Below are positions 1-12,200 of a DNA stretch of 64,000 nt, one piece after another. Source of the DNA: Bactericera cockerelli (taxonomy: Eukaryota; Arthropoda; Insecta; Hemiptera; Triozidae); assembly GCA_024516035.1 (NCBI GenBank), contig CM044961.1, forward strand, positions 37,103,112 through 37,167,111, read 5' to 3'. The notes under the pieces were generated by a model. The model was not told where the DNA came from, did no database searches, and was given only the letters and a program-made list of their open reading frames with translations. A program made the translations under genes and the position numbers. How positions within the stretch are numbered: position 1 is the first letter of the stretch; every line of letters starts with the position of its first letter.

Positions 1-490
1 GACGAAGCATTAGATGAAATAGATACCTTGATAGAATAGATACACAGGTATCTATTCTATCTATACATAGGTATCTATTCTATCTAGTGGAACCTCCGGC
101 TACCAGCATAGTGTATTCTATTTCATGGCGAAGGGTTGTTGAAGATATTTTATCTCGTTGTAAAGAATATTAATTTTAACGAGATAGCATATGTGTATGT
201 GTTTTTGTAATTATTTCTGAAACATTGTGTTAAAAGCGACGTTTAAAAAAATGGAAATACATAGATAAATATATCTACCTACTAGCTACATATTATATTA
301 TTTTTTATTCAAGGCGAAATAGATATCTGAGTGTAAAAGTTAGCTGTCAGCTGTCATTGGAATGTAGTAAATATTTTTTTTTTTTTAATAATTACAAATA
401 TTCTATTCGTGGGACTGAAGAGTCCCTTTTTGCTATTAATTTAAACAATGTTTTATTTATTGTGATAAAAATGAGTTACACTTGTTACTC
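1..490. other. Presumed upstream intron, no gene seen
   Basis: AT-rich. A short imperfect repeat of a GGTATCTATTCTATCTA-like unit lies at about 20-90. No coding signal. Assumed intronic because exon 1 of the window starts in phase 0 with an acceptor. Confidence 0.5.
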
Positions 491-502
491 TGGACTCAAT
501 TA

Positions 503-905
503 ATTAAAACTCGTCTCTCCATGTTGTTACACAATGAATTAAAACTCGTCTCTCCATGTTGTTACACAATGAATTAGAACTCGTCTCTCCATGTTGTTAC
601 ACAATGAATTAAAACTCGTCTCTCCATGTTGTTACACAATGAATTAAAACTCGTCTCTCCATGTTGTTACACAATGAATTAAAACTCGTCTCTCCATGTT
701 GTTATACAATGAATTAAAACCCGTCTCTCCATGTTGTTACACAATGAATTAAAACTCGTCTCTCCATGTTGTTACACAATGAATTAAAACTCGTCTCTCC
801 ATGTTGTTACACAATGAATTAAAACTCGTCTCTCCATGTTGTTACACAATGAATTAAACTCGTCTCTCCATATTGTTACACAATGAATTAAAACTCGTCT
901 CTATG
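503..905. repeat. 35-bp tandem satellite
   Basis: About eleven head-to-tail copies of a 35-bp unit containing CGTCTCTCCATGTTGTTACA. The ATGTTG landmarks fall at 521, 556, 591, 626, 661 and so on. Copies are nearly identical, suggesting recent amplification. Degenerate copies reappear at 3144-3262 on the other side of the LINE insertion. Confidence 0.95.
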
Positions 906-3143
906 TTTTTTTGATTTTAACATATTAACGGGGTTAACCCATGTTTATTTTTTGTAAATTAATTACAAACAAAAACTTATACTAAGATATAATATAAATA
1001 CTTAGAATAAACTTAATTAAAAAATTGATAATTGAAAATTGGACAATATTGATATTTTTGTTTAGATATTATTCAGTTGGAACAGTTTATTTTTTATACA
1101 TTCATAACTATCAAAGAAAAGATCGATTGAAGTGTCTTTCTCGCAAGCTTCATTAAAAAGGCGAATAAAACGATTGAAGGGCTTGAAAAAAGAATAGTTT
1201 TTTGTACAAGATTTTTCATACAATAGATTTTTGTTTCTAGTATTCTTAGGATTTGTCCTAAATGAAAGTTCCTCCAGTAATTCTTGTAAAACAGTTCTAT
1301 TGTTTAATATTTTAAAAAGTAACAGAACATCATTTGTGTCACGCCTGTGTTCTAGACTAATCACATTATTTGCTTTCATTATTTCCGAATAATTATGGTC
1401 TGTTATGCTCATAGGTTTATTTTGTTTGAAAGCAAGGCTCCTTAGGAATCTATGTTGTACTGATTCGATTTTTGATTTATGTTTTTCATAGTAAGGAGAC
1501 CACACAGGTGAGGCATATTCAAGTATGGATCTAACAAATGAATAATATAGTATGGTGTATGTTTTTGGATTTTTAAAGTCCCGACTGTTTCTATTAATGA
1601 AGCCAAGAAGTTTGAATGCTTTCTTAGTTATTATAGAATAATGCTCATTATATGACAATTGGTAATCAAAAGTAACTCCTAGGTCTTTGACTTGATATAC
1701 TCTTTCAAGAGGAATATTATTAATAGAATATTGAAAGATATATGGGGATTTCTTACGATGAAAGGACATTACTTTACATTTGTTGACGTTTAATTCCATT
1801 CTATTAATCTGACACCATTCATAAAGAGAGTTGAGAGCTGATTGTAATTGTATAGAGTCAGATAGTCCATTGATACTCATTCCGGTTCGTTTATCGTCAG
1901 CAAATAACCAGAATGTTGTTGGTAGGTAAAAGTAAATGTCATTAATATAAAGGTTGAAAGTGAGACCTGATAAATGCCCACCCTGAATACAGCCAGATAA
2001 AACATCAAAAGGTTCAGATAAGTATGTGAGATAGTTGTTTATCTTTTTATCTTGATAACACTGACAGTTGTTATTGTCCGTTTTCATCATTTTTAATTTT
2101 ACTATTTGTGTACGGTTGGAGAAATAGCTGTAGAAAAAGGAAAGCATAGGATCTAAAATACCATATGCACGGAGTTTTGCACATAGAATATTTGTATTTA
2201 TTTTATCAAATGCTTTAGAGTAATCTGTCATTATACAATCAAACTGATCTCCTTTGTCAATTATATTACATACATGGTCAGTAAATGATAAAAGGTTAGT
2301 GGTTGTCGATTTTTTTACTACAAACCCATGTTGTTGGTTGATTAAAAGTGGAGTTAAGATTGGTTGTATTTGTTTGTAAATAAGTTGTTCCATTAATTTT
2401 GGGATAGTTGATATTTTGCTGATAGGTCTATAATTGGACACGTTTTCTTTTACTCCGCTCTTAAAGATAGGGATGACGTATGAAGTTTTCCAGTTATCAG
2501 GAAAAGACCCTGAGGATAGCGACCAGTTGAATAGAAAGCAGAGTGGGTTCACTAATGCAGAGGCACACTCTTTAAGTAATATAGGGGGAATGCTGTCTGG
2601 ACCACTAGAGGAGTCAGATTTAAGTTTTTTCATTGATTTGTATAAATCATTGGGATTAATTGTTATTTTATTCAATGGTGTAGAAAGTGTATTCTCAAAA
2701 TTGAAATTTGGAGGAGCTAATTGTTCTTTGGAATATACTGACGAGAAATTTGACGCAAAGAAATTTGTTATTTCAAGATAATCGTTGGATGTATTGTTGT
2801 CAAATTTCATTATTGATGGTAATCCATTATTTGTTTTCTTCGAATTAATGTACTCCCAAAATTTTTCAGGTCTATTAGAAAATTCTTTTTCTTTAGTTTG
2901 GACATAATCAGTGTAGTCTTTTTCGGATTTAATTTTACATTTTGATCTTAGAGTTTTAAAAATGGTATGATCACTGATTAATTTACTAATTTTGAATCTT
3001 TTATGGGCTATTTTCTTTTGGATTATTAGTTCTTTCAATTCTTTAGACATCCAGATCGAGAATTTGAGGTCTTTGATTGTCTTTTTAGGTATAAAAGTTG
3101 TCATTTTTTCTTTTAAAATTGAATAAAATTTAGACACGGCTGT
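906..3143 (-). mobile_element. 5'-truncated LINE (Jockey/CR1-like) inserted in the satellite
   Basis: A minus-strand non-LTR element whose 3' end is at low coordinates (A-tail as T7 at about 906-912) and whose 5' end breaks at about 3143. Satellite sequence flanks both sides: CGTCTCTATGTT on the left and TATGTTGTTACACAA on the right. The shared TATGTT is a possible short target duplication. The endonuclease half is missing, typical of incomplete target-primed reverse transcription. Confidence 0.8.
1062..3137 (-). CDS. LINE reverse transcriptase, N-terminally truncated
   Basis: A 691-codon open frame without stops. It begins in the linker between endonuclease and reverse transcriptase, so it has no genuine start (first ATG is codon 12). 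RT signatures are GPDSIPPILLKECA, NYRPISKISTIPKLMEQLIY, motif A TDYSKAFDKI, motif B region LSGCIQGGHLSGLTFNLYIN and catalytic FADD, followed by the thumb region LEYASPVWSPYY. The endonuclease domain is absent and no RNase H is visible. The undamaged frame in a truncated copy implies recent insertion. Exact clade (Jockey versus CR1 group) is uncertain. Confidence 0.88.
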   Translation of the reverse strand: MSKFYSILKEKMTTFIPKKTIKDLKFSIWMSKELKELIIQKKIAHKRFKISKLISDHTIFKTLRSKCKIKSEKDYTDYVQTKEKEFSNRPEKFWEYINSKKTNNGLPSIMKFDNNTSNDYLEITNFFASNFSSVYSKEQLAPPNFNFENTLSTPLNKITINPNDLYKSMKKLKSDSSSGPDSIPPILLKECASALVNPLCFLFNWSLSSGSFPDNWKTSYVIPIFKSGVKENVSNYRPISKISTIPKLMEQLIYKQIQPILTPLLINQQHGFVVKKSTTTNLLSFTDHVCNIIDKGDQFDCIMTDYSKAFDKINTNILCAKLRAYGILDPMLSFFYSYFSNRTQIVKLKMMKTDNNNCQCYQDKKINNYLTYLSEPFDVLSGCIQGGHLSGLTFNLYINDIYFYLPTTFWLFADDKRTGMSINGLSDSIQLQSALNSLYEWCQINRMELNVNKCKVMSFHRKKSPYIFQYSINNIPLERVYQVKDLGVTFDYQLSYNEHYSIITKKAFKLLGFINRNSRDFKNPKTYTILYYSFVRSILEYASPVWSPYYEKHKSKIESVQHRFLRSLAFKQNKPMSITDHNYSEIMKANNVISLEHRRDTNDVLLLFKILNNRTVLQELLEELSFRTNPKNTRNKNLLYEKSCTKNYSFFKPFNRFIRLFNEACEKDTSIDLFFDSYECIKNKLFQLNNI

Positions 3144-3262
3144 CTAAATATGTTGTTACACAATTAATGAAAATTCGTGACTATGTATTGTTGTTACTCT
3201 GGATGCAATTAATTAAAACTCGTCTCTCTATGTTGTTACACAATAAATTAATACTCCTCCTT
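3144..3262. repeat. Degenerate satellite copies next to exon 1
   Basis: Contains TGTTGTTACACAAT and AATTAAAACTCGTCTCTCTA, diverged forms of the 35-bp satellite at 503-905. It runs up to the polypyrimidine tract of exon 1. Confidence 0.8.
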
Positions 3263-3278
3263 GTTGTTATTGTTTCAG

Positions 3279-3367
3279 CCTCAGATCTTCTCTCTGACCA
3301 GCAGCAGTGGGGTGCACAGGAGACAGGACCTGGGCCAGAATGGGCTCGAGGACATGATACAACTCTC
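3279..3367 (+). CDS. Myo15: Myosin XV exon 1 of window (start of motor domain)
   Basis: The acceptor ttgtttcag ends at 3278 and the donor gtaagt starts at 3368. The frame read from 3279 ends in GLEDMIQL plus a split Ser codon. The (V/L)EDMIQL stretch is the conserved opening of class VII/XV motor domains. The exon starts in phase 0, so an earlier coding exon must lie upstream. The acceptor is only about 20 bp downstream of the last 35-bp satellite remnants. Confidence 0.85.
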
Positions 3368-6073
3368 GTAAGTCCATAACCCGTTCCATACATTAATGTA
3401 TTTTTATAAACAATACAGATCAAGCTTAGTTCATATACATAATTATGTAGATACTCGTATATACCTATTTACAAAAAAAACTTTTATCGATTTATATTTT
3501 TCTTCTTCTTTACCTATAACGTCCGCGAAACCCTATTTACGTTATGATTCCCCCTTGGTAATAGGTCAATGAGTTTCGTTGTCTTGTGAGTAATTTTTCT
3601 ATCCCAATGCCCCGCCCACTTTTGGTCTGTAGATCCAAGCATGAGTGATGAGCAGGCGGTGGGGTGCTATGAGCTTTCTTTATCGTCGAACAGGTACAAC
3701 ATTTCAGTCCCTTTATGATTGCGAGAGAAAAATATTGCTTCCTTTAAGTATCTTACTTGTGGGCTATCTCAGCATTCACACCCAGGCTATCTCAGTATAC
3801 ACACCCAGGCTATCTGAGTATACACACCATCCTTGGGTATTATTTTCTCTTCGCCCGCCTCAATCTCCTTTTCATTTTTCTTTATATCATTTTTCTTTTT
3901 CTTTTAAAACAATAAAGAGAAAAGTGTTTGTTGTTCATCTGGCTGGTTTCTCATGTACACGTTTTGCTACTTTATGCCTCGGCCAGGGCGGCTGGTGTGA
4001 AGCACTTTTCTTTTCATGCCGCCGCAGTTGTTGCTAATAATAATAATAACAACACTTCTTATTGGAAGGTAACCACCAGGCGAGGTTACTGCTCAAAGCA
4101 TTTTCTATCACCTAATCCTCGGATTCTTATAATTATGTTTGTGGTCACAAACTCTAATTAATGAGGAAAAATTCTGGGTGGGATTCGAACCAACGGATCC
4201 CTACGCTACCTGGATTACCAGACTAGCGCGTTAATCTCTTGACTACCAGTGCACAAATAATAAAAATTCCGTGTTTGAGAGGGAGAGGACTCGTATGGGC
4301 GCCTAGATCCAATGTCTACGCTTCTTTCATGTCCATTGATTCTATTTGGTTTTAATGTCCTCATCTGAGTTAGTCAGGACGGAGGTTTTACCCTCCATTC
4401 GCTGGGAATCGTACCAGCTACTTACATTATTATTATTAAACACTTTATTAGATAAGAAGACATATATTATGTACAATACAAATAATTATTACAACTATGA
4501 AAAAAAAAAATGGAAACAATATTTACAATAAAAGGGAAAAAGAAAAGAAAAATATATGTAAACATATGTCCTAACTAAAGGGCGGGGTTATTGCCTATGG
4601 GAATCTCTTCCTTCCAACCCAACACATGAACCTCACCCAGCCTGTGAAGGGCCGGAAATGCCAGTTTCTGCTGCAAAACAGTTTTCATATTATACCTCCG
4701 CCGCTGTAGACCCCTATTTATTTTATCCTTGCATAATATTTATTCTTTCCTTGCATTTTATTCTGTACCTACGTAGTTAGAGTCTGGAAAAAAATATTAG
4801 AAGGTAGTGTAACTTTTATGTCTCTATGTGGTACAGTAAACTTCAGAGCACACTGGAGTGTCTGTTCTCGAGATACCATCTGCCTCTCTCGTTCTCGAGA
4901 TAAAAGCAGTTTATCACGCAAAGGCGTACACTAAACGTCGCTGCTGAGTCTACGAGAGATAAAGTTGAAATTTAAGTGCCTCAAAAATGGTTCTGTCAGA
5001 GGAAAGTGAAATGTTTTGACGCGTGAATAATTCAGCAGGTAATAATGGCTTGCCTGTCTGGAATTTGGGCTGGTTTTGGGACCATAAACATTAATTATGC
5101 TTGAAAAGCCAAGTAGAAGGCTTTGCCTAAGTGGAGAAAATATGCACTTGATCCAACACCTGCACTTAAGTGTCTGCTAAGTGACAGTGTATGGACGATC
5201 TCATGAAATATTTTTATGAATGTATTTGTTTTTTTTTTTTTTTTTTAAGATGAGTGTTTCACAGTCATTGTAGTCAACGGGAGCTACTAAAGACACTTGC
5301 GGTCTGTGTTATAGCTTGCCCATCCTATAGTATGCCTCCTCTCTGATGGGCGAGAAGTGACACAGTACTTCCCAATCAGGTGCTGTGTCAATACGAACGG
5401 ACCAGAAGGTATCCCTTAAAAACAAATGTAACCAAATATTAGAATACAATTTTTTTGTCGGCTTGGGGGATCGAACACGGGATCTTCCGCATGGCAAGCG
5501 AGTACTTAACCACGGAGCTAATATTGTTTTGATCTTGTTGTTTGTTGCAGGGATCTCAATGAAGCGTCCCTACTGTGGAACCTCAAGATACGATATGACA
5601 AGGAGCTCATCTATGTAAGTAATATTGTTACATACTTCTGTCCCTTTTCTACCCTTATAATAATAACAACACTCTTTAGTGGAAGGTAACCACCAAGCGA
5701 GGTTAATGCTAAAAAGCATTTTCTACCACCTAACCCTCAGAGTCTTATTATTATGTGGTCAGAAACTCAAATTAATGAGGAATAATTCATGCATAAGGTT
5801 TGATTTGAACCAACGGATTCCTACGCTACCTGGACTACCAGACTAGCGCGTTAACCACTTGACTACCAGTGCATATTACGAACAAGCTTGAGACTTACTG
5901 TACTAGAGTTATTGTAGAGTTTCTTGTGATTTTCTCTCATGCAAACATCTCAAATGATCAAACAAATAATTTGAGAGTTAGCTGTATTGTATTCATTAAA
6001 AAGAGAAGAAAGAGAGAGATATGTATAACGACAGGGAGAGAAATACAGAAAAAAATTGGACAAATAGGTAAGA

Positions 6074-6104
<31 letters not shown>

Positions 6105-6157
6105 GGACAGAGAGAGAGAGAGAGAGAGGGACAGAGAGAGAGAGAGAGAGAGAGAGG

Positions 6158-6205
<48 letters not shown>

Positions 6206-9200
6206 GAGGGAAAGAGAGATAGAGATGCAGAGGACAGTAAAGTGACGCAGGAAATATAATCCACTGGTTATTTCTGTGATTCTTTCTGGCCCCCCTGCAA
6301 TTTTATATGCCCGGGCAGATTAACCCCCCCCCCATTCTATACTTCCCAGGCTTAAACCATCAGATGTATTTATTACCTCCTCCACTCACAATTGTCTCTT
6401 CCACTTCTTCTCTTACTCATTATCTCTTTCGGTCTCTCACGTGTCCTACTATTTCCAGTTTGCTTCTCTTTTCTCTCTCTCTTTCTTCTCCCTCCTTCTC
6501 TCCTCTCCTTCTTTCACTCTCTCTCTTCTCTCTCCCCATCTCTTTCTCCCCCCTCTCTCCTCCTCTCTTCTTTCACTCCCTCTCTCTCTCTCTCTCTCTT
6601 TTCCTCTCTCTCCTCCTCTATCTTTCACTCCCTCTCTCTCTCCTCTCTCTCTATTCCTCTCTCTCCTCCTCTATCTTTCACTCCCTCTCTCTCTCTCTCT
6701 CTCTATTCCTCTCTCTCCTCCTCTATCTTTCACTCCCTCTCTCTCTCTCTCTCTCTATTCCTCTCTCTCCTCCTCTATCTTTCACTCCCTCTCTCTCTCT
6801 CTCTCTCTATTCCTCTCTCTCCTCCTCTATCTTTCACTCCCTCTCTCTCTCTCTCTCTCTATTCCTCTCTCTCCTCCTCTATCTTTCACTCCCTCTCTCT
6901 CTCCCTCTCTCTATTCCTCTCTCTCCTCCTCTATCTTTCACTCCCTCTCTCTCTTTCGCGAGCCACGGAGGCTATTATAAAATAGCAAAATAAATTAAAA
7001 AATAGAATTATAAAATACTGATAACAAAATAGTTGCCTTATTACATAAGTATATACCCTATTTTATACATACCTTATTTTACACCTATGTATATCCTCAT
7101 TGCAATTAATAATTAGTCACTTTGAAACTTTAGATCTATGTATGTAGTAGAAGAGAGCTTACCATCTCAGAAGTTATTTTATTAGCTTAGGTGGTAGTAT
7201 AAGTTAAATATTATTGTAAAAAATATATGAAAAAATTATCAATCAATCAATCAATCTCTCTCTCTCTCTATTCCTCTCTCTCCTCCTCTATCTTTCACTC
7301 CCTCTCTCTCTCTCTCTCTCTATTCCTCTCTCTCCTCCTCTATCTTTCACTCCCTCTCTCTCTCCCTCTCAGTATTCCTCTCTCTCCTCCTCTATCTTTC
7401 ACTCCCTCTCTCGCTTCCTTCCCCCAATTTCCTCTTCTTTCTCTCCCCTTATTTTTTACAATGTTCCTAGCATGGTATGAATGGGTAGTACCTATCTTAT
7501 TTTTACTTGGCCTGAGGCAGTTTGAACAAGGTCATATAATCATTTTCATCCTCAAATAGAATGACGAAGCATTTTGTTGTCATTTGAAGAAGAGGGAAAA
7601 AAATAAATAGAAATGCAAACTTAAAAACTCGTGCAAAAGCTATTTAAGTTGTTCATTAAAATACCCCAGTGCTCAGATAAACTCGAGATTAGAAGAAAAA
7701 AAATCGCCCCTAGGTCAAACACAGGAAAATGCAGAAATGAAATTTAAGGAAAACCCCGGGTGAGTGGAATGAGGTTTCAGAACGCGGGCCTGGAAAGGTG
7801 GAAATTAATGAAATATAAATATCTCTTGCTTCATAACGGGAACTCCAAGTGTCTTACATTTTCCCAAGTTAAGTAAACACCAACTTTATAAGACCAAATT
7901 TAAATTCCATTTAATTTTTTTTTAAACGGCAACCTTAAGCGTGGTGGATAAAAGATTGGAGTGGATGAAAAAGTTAAGATATGTTGAAAAAGATCGCGAG
8001 AGAGGAAGGAGTATAGAGAGGGAAGTTTAAAAAATACCCCAAAGTTATTGTCACAAGAATTTAATTCCAATTTTGTGGTGGTCACCTTGGCCTAGCGGTA
8101 GTATGCTCGCCTTACACTCCAGGTGACCCGGGTTCGAATCACGGCGGGATCGGAATTTTTTCGGCTTCATACTTTGGATGTCAGGATTCCACTGAGTGGA
8201 ACATTTTGTGTCGCAACGTTGCCAAGCGTTTCACTTCCCGCTCCTCCTTGAGAATAAATGGGATCGAATCCTACTTCGAATTCAAAATTGGAGACAAAAG
8301 CCGTAATTTTCATTCTAACCAAAGTGGATGCAACTGGAATAAAATGAACAAACTGGAAGCAAGCCATTTTTCTTTTGGAAAAGGAAAAATCTTGCTTCAG
8401 TTAAGTCCATTGTTTATCTTTAAAAGTACCGAAACGCCTTTTTCTTACACGAATAGTGGGCAAGCTAAATGTTTGGAAATATTTGGAATATAATGGAAAT
8501 ATTTGGAAATATCGAACCTGGAAAAAAATTTCATCTAAAAGAAAAATACTTCTAAAATGTTCCACTTAGTGGCATTCCAGCTTAACTCTGCCACTAACAT
8601 TTTCTAAAGCAAGAAGGAAAGTGTAGAGGCTTTGTTTTGTTTACCTGTGTTTCACTTTGTCTTCAACTTAATGGAAATACCTATTATAATGAAAAGTGAT
8701 ATTTTTGTTAAAAGCCGAACTAAAGCGGCTTTGAATGAAGAACACATGTTTCTACTTAAATTTTAATGGCTGTGCGTGGTTCTTCTTTGTATTTCCGCAT
8801 TCATAAATTTGTTTGTACTGATGATGGGTTGGTACTTTCCTCCAGGTAAAGAATTCTGTGAAATCTTACAATACAACATGAACAACATGTAGAATTTATG
8901 GCGGGAACATCAAATAATAATCTATGATAGACAGGTTGGAGTTCCACAAGAGAGGCCCCAATATCACACCGACCTCAATTAGATTTAACCCATACAAGAT
9001 GTACGATATGTATGTATGGCCTGGACATTAACTAACAATAGAACGGATATTGTGTTTTCTCTACAGACGTATGTGGGGAGCATTCTGGTGGCTGTCAACC
9101 CATACAAGATGTACGATATGTATGGCCTGGACATTAACTAACAATAGAATATTGTGCTTCCTTTATAGACGTATGTGGGCAGTATTCTGGTGGCTGTCAA

Positions 9201-12200
9201 CCCATACAAGATGTACGATATGTATGGCCTGGACATTAACTAACAATAGAATATTGTGCTTCCTTTACAGACGTATGTGGGGAGTATTCTGGTGGCTGTC
9301 AACCCATACAAGATGTATGATATGTATGCCTGGACATTAACTAACAATAGAACTAATATTGTGTTTTCTTTACAGACGTATGTGGGGAGTATTCTGGTGG
9401 CTGTCAACCCATACAAGATGTACGATATGTATGCCTGGACATTAACTAACAATAGAACTAATATTGTGTTTTCTTTACAGACGTCTGTCAACCCATACAA
9501 GATGTATGATATGTATGCCTGGACATTAACTAACAATAGAACTAATATTGTGTTTTCTTTACAGACGTATGTGGGGAGTATTCTGGTGGCTGTCAACCCA
9601 TACAAGATGTACGATATGTATGGCCTGGACATGGTTAAGAAGTACGAGGGTCAGATCCTGGGTACTTTATCCCGTAAGTATTATCATCATTAACATTTTA
9701 AACAACAGCTTCATTTGTTTGGCTGGGGGACGTTAAATGTCTGGCTTGGGGAGATTAAATGTTTGGCTGGGGGAGGTTAAATGTCTGGCTTGGGGAGATT
9801 AAATGTCTGGCTGGGGGAGATTAAATGTCTGGCTGGGGGAGGTTAAATGTATGGCTGGGGGTCGTTAAATGTCTGGCTGGGGAGGTTAAATGTCTGGCTG
9901 GGGGAGATTAAAAAGAAGAAAAAAAGTTAATAGGAGCAAGGACACTTAATTTTTAAGTCTCCTCCGTAAATAAATATCATACTTTTTTTAAAAAAATTTT
10001 TCTTCAAAAATCTCCATCCTCAGAAGTTAGACTTAGCTTATAGGAGATGTATTCTTTATAATAAATATTATTATTGTGCAAATAAATAAAAGTATTTAAT
10101 TGAATTCACTTCCTCAGCCACCTGTTCGCCATCGGCTCGGCCGCGTACACTGCTCTGGCCTCCAGCGGGAGCCAGGTGGTGGTCATCTCCGGGGAGAGCG
10201 GCTCGGGCAAGACCGAGTGCACGAAGCTGGTGATGCAGTACCTGGCCGCGGTGAACAAGAGTCCCAGCAACCTGATCACGGAGCAGATCCTGGAGGCCTC
10301 CCCTCTGCTCGAGAGCTTCGGAAATGCGAAGACAGTGAGGAACGACAACTCCTCGCGCTTCGGCAAGTTCCTGCAGGTGCACTTCAAGGAGTGAGTAGCC
10401 TCTAGCCTCGTTTATTTTTTAAATAATAATAATAATAATAATAACAATCCTTACTGTAAGGTAACTGGGCGAGGTCAATGCTTAAAACATTTTCTACCGC
10501 CTAACCGTCAGAGGTTTTATTATTATGTGGTCATAAACTCAAATTAGTGAGAAAAAATTTGACATTTCCGGTCTACCCAGGCTGGGTGACGTTGATGTGG
10601 GTATCTGGTTGATAAGATTTCTCCGAAAGGCAAGTGAAACCCCCGTCGTGATATCACCATGCCTTTGTGACGTTAAACACCCCTCCCCCCCACTTTCCCC
10701 CAAAAAAATTACCTATGCATTGCCAGTGGTTCTGTAAACTGTAGACCTCACTCACATTCCTTTATGTTATTAAAAATGACATGTCAAGCATTTGGACAAC
10801 AAAACCCTTCATTTAATACCCCACTGGATGGGTTTCAAAATAAAAGAATTAATCTGCTAAGCGGTCTGTGTTAGGCAATGTGTCCCAAAACTGAACAGTA
10901 AATTTCAGAAACAGAATTTCATTAAAATTGAAGCATTCGTTAAAGCCTCACCCTTGCTAGGGTTCCTAATAGTACCTAAGTGTGCTGAAACTTATTCCAT
11001 TAAATTCTTGAAACACAACAATGCAGTGTTTGTACGAGCTAGGAGTTGATCCTACATTAGCCAAGTTTGTGTTATCGGAAAATCCAAGGCTTTTGATTAA
11101 GTTGGCAAAGTTTGTTCCAAGTTTTGAAAAGTCTCGTTCAGCAGCTTCAATCACAAGTTTCCGATGAGAGATGCTGATGTGTGCTAATAAGTTTTTTAAA
11201 GTAGATTCTAGCTATATACATAATTCTGTATCGTATATTCGTATATATGTATTTATTTAACTGACATCGCAATGACACAGTAACATTTTCCAAACGACAC
11301 AGTAGGCTGGGTGAGGTTGATTTTAGAATCTCGGAACACGAATATCTGAGAAATTAAAATGCTGTAAAATTATTTCTGTCACTTGAGTCCCTCTCATTAA
11401 GTCTAATGCAAAGAAACTATAAAAACATTGTTACGAGGGTAGCTGTGTAAATAATATACGTACCTACAGTCATACAGTAGGCTGGGTAGCTAGTACGATT
11501 CCCACCAAATGGAGAGATTAACCCCCGTCCTTTATAACTCAAAGCAGGACGTTAAATAGAATCAATGGACATGAAAGGAGCTTAGACATTGGTTCCGGGT
11601 GTGCATATAATCCTCTCACAACCCTGATATAGGTATCTGTGCCTATCTCGCGGACATAGAATCATTATATTACTTACCCTTAATTTAAATTCGCTCTTTA
11701 ACTATGCTTAATAAAAATCTACAGTCCACACTCCACAACCTGTATGACTGTACATGTACATATGTATATTATTTACACAGCTACCCTCGTAACAATGTTT
11801 TTATAGTTCCTTTGCATTAGACTTAATGAGAGGGACTCAAGTGACATAAATAATTTTACAGCATTTTAATTTCTCGGATATTCGTGTTCCGAGATTCTAA
11901 AATTCAAAACCCAAGTGGGGGAACTCTGGTTTCTCTGGTAGGTACAAAGGTCAAACAGAAACCTTGCAGAACGCCGGCTGTGATAATAAATAACGAAAAT
12001 AGTTATAATAATAAAATAAAAGTTTGCATAAATTATATCAGGGAGGAACTTATCGGACAATCATGTTCCTGGTACAACAACAGTTCCTGTGGTATCGTGC
12101 AGGGCAGCATAGTAATGTCTCTATTTATTTAACCGAACACAGTGAGGGAGCGAAGCGACCTTACTAAGTGAGGTTCTGTTTTAATTTACATACTGGACGA

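Noticed and set aside
496..905. 35-bp direct repeats resembling a CRISPR array
   Set aside because: Units are contiguous with no variable spacers, and the window is clearly animal DNA.
3645..4161. 130- and 77-residue frames in intron 1
   Set aside because: Overlap direct repeats and the SINE; composition like intron; no domain.
5950..6993. Long open frames in the GA and CT microsatellites
   Set aside because: They encode only Arg/Glu or Ser/Leu/Pro, are open in several frames at once and follow the repeat period; no domain.
8206..8493. 95-residue frame as a small host gene
   Set aside because: Lies between inverted repeats, has no recognised domain or splice context, and follows a SINE head.
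10071..10405. Open frames antisense to, or shifted from, exon 4
   Set aside because: Shadows of the GC-rich myosin exon, which has the conserved P-loop in the plus frame.
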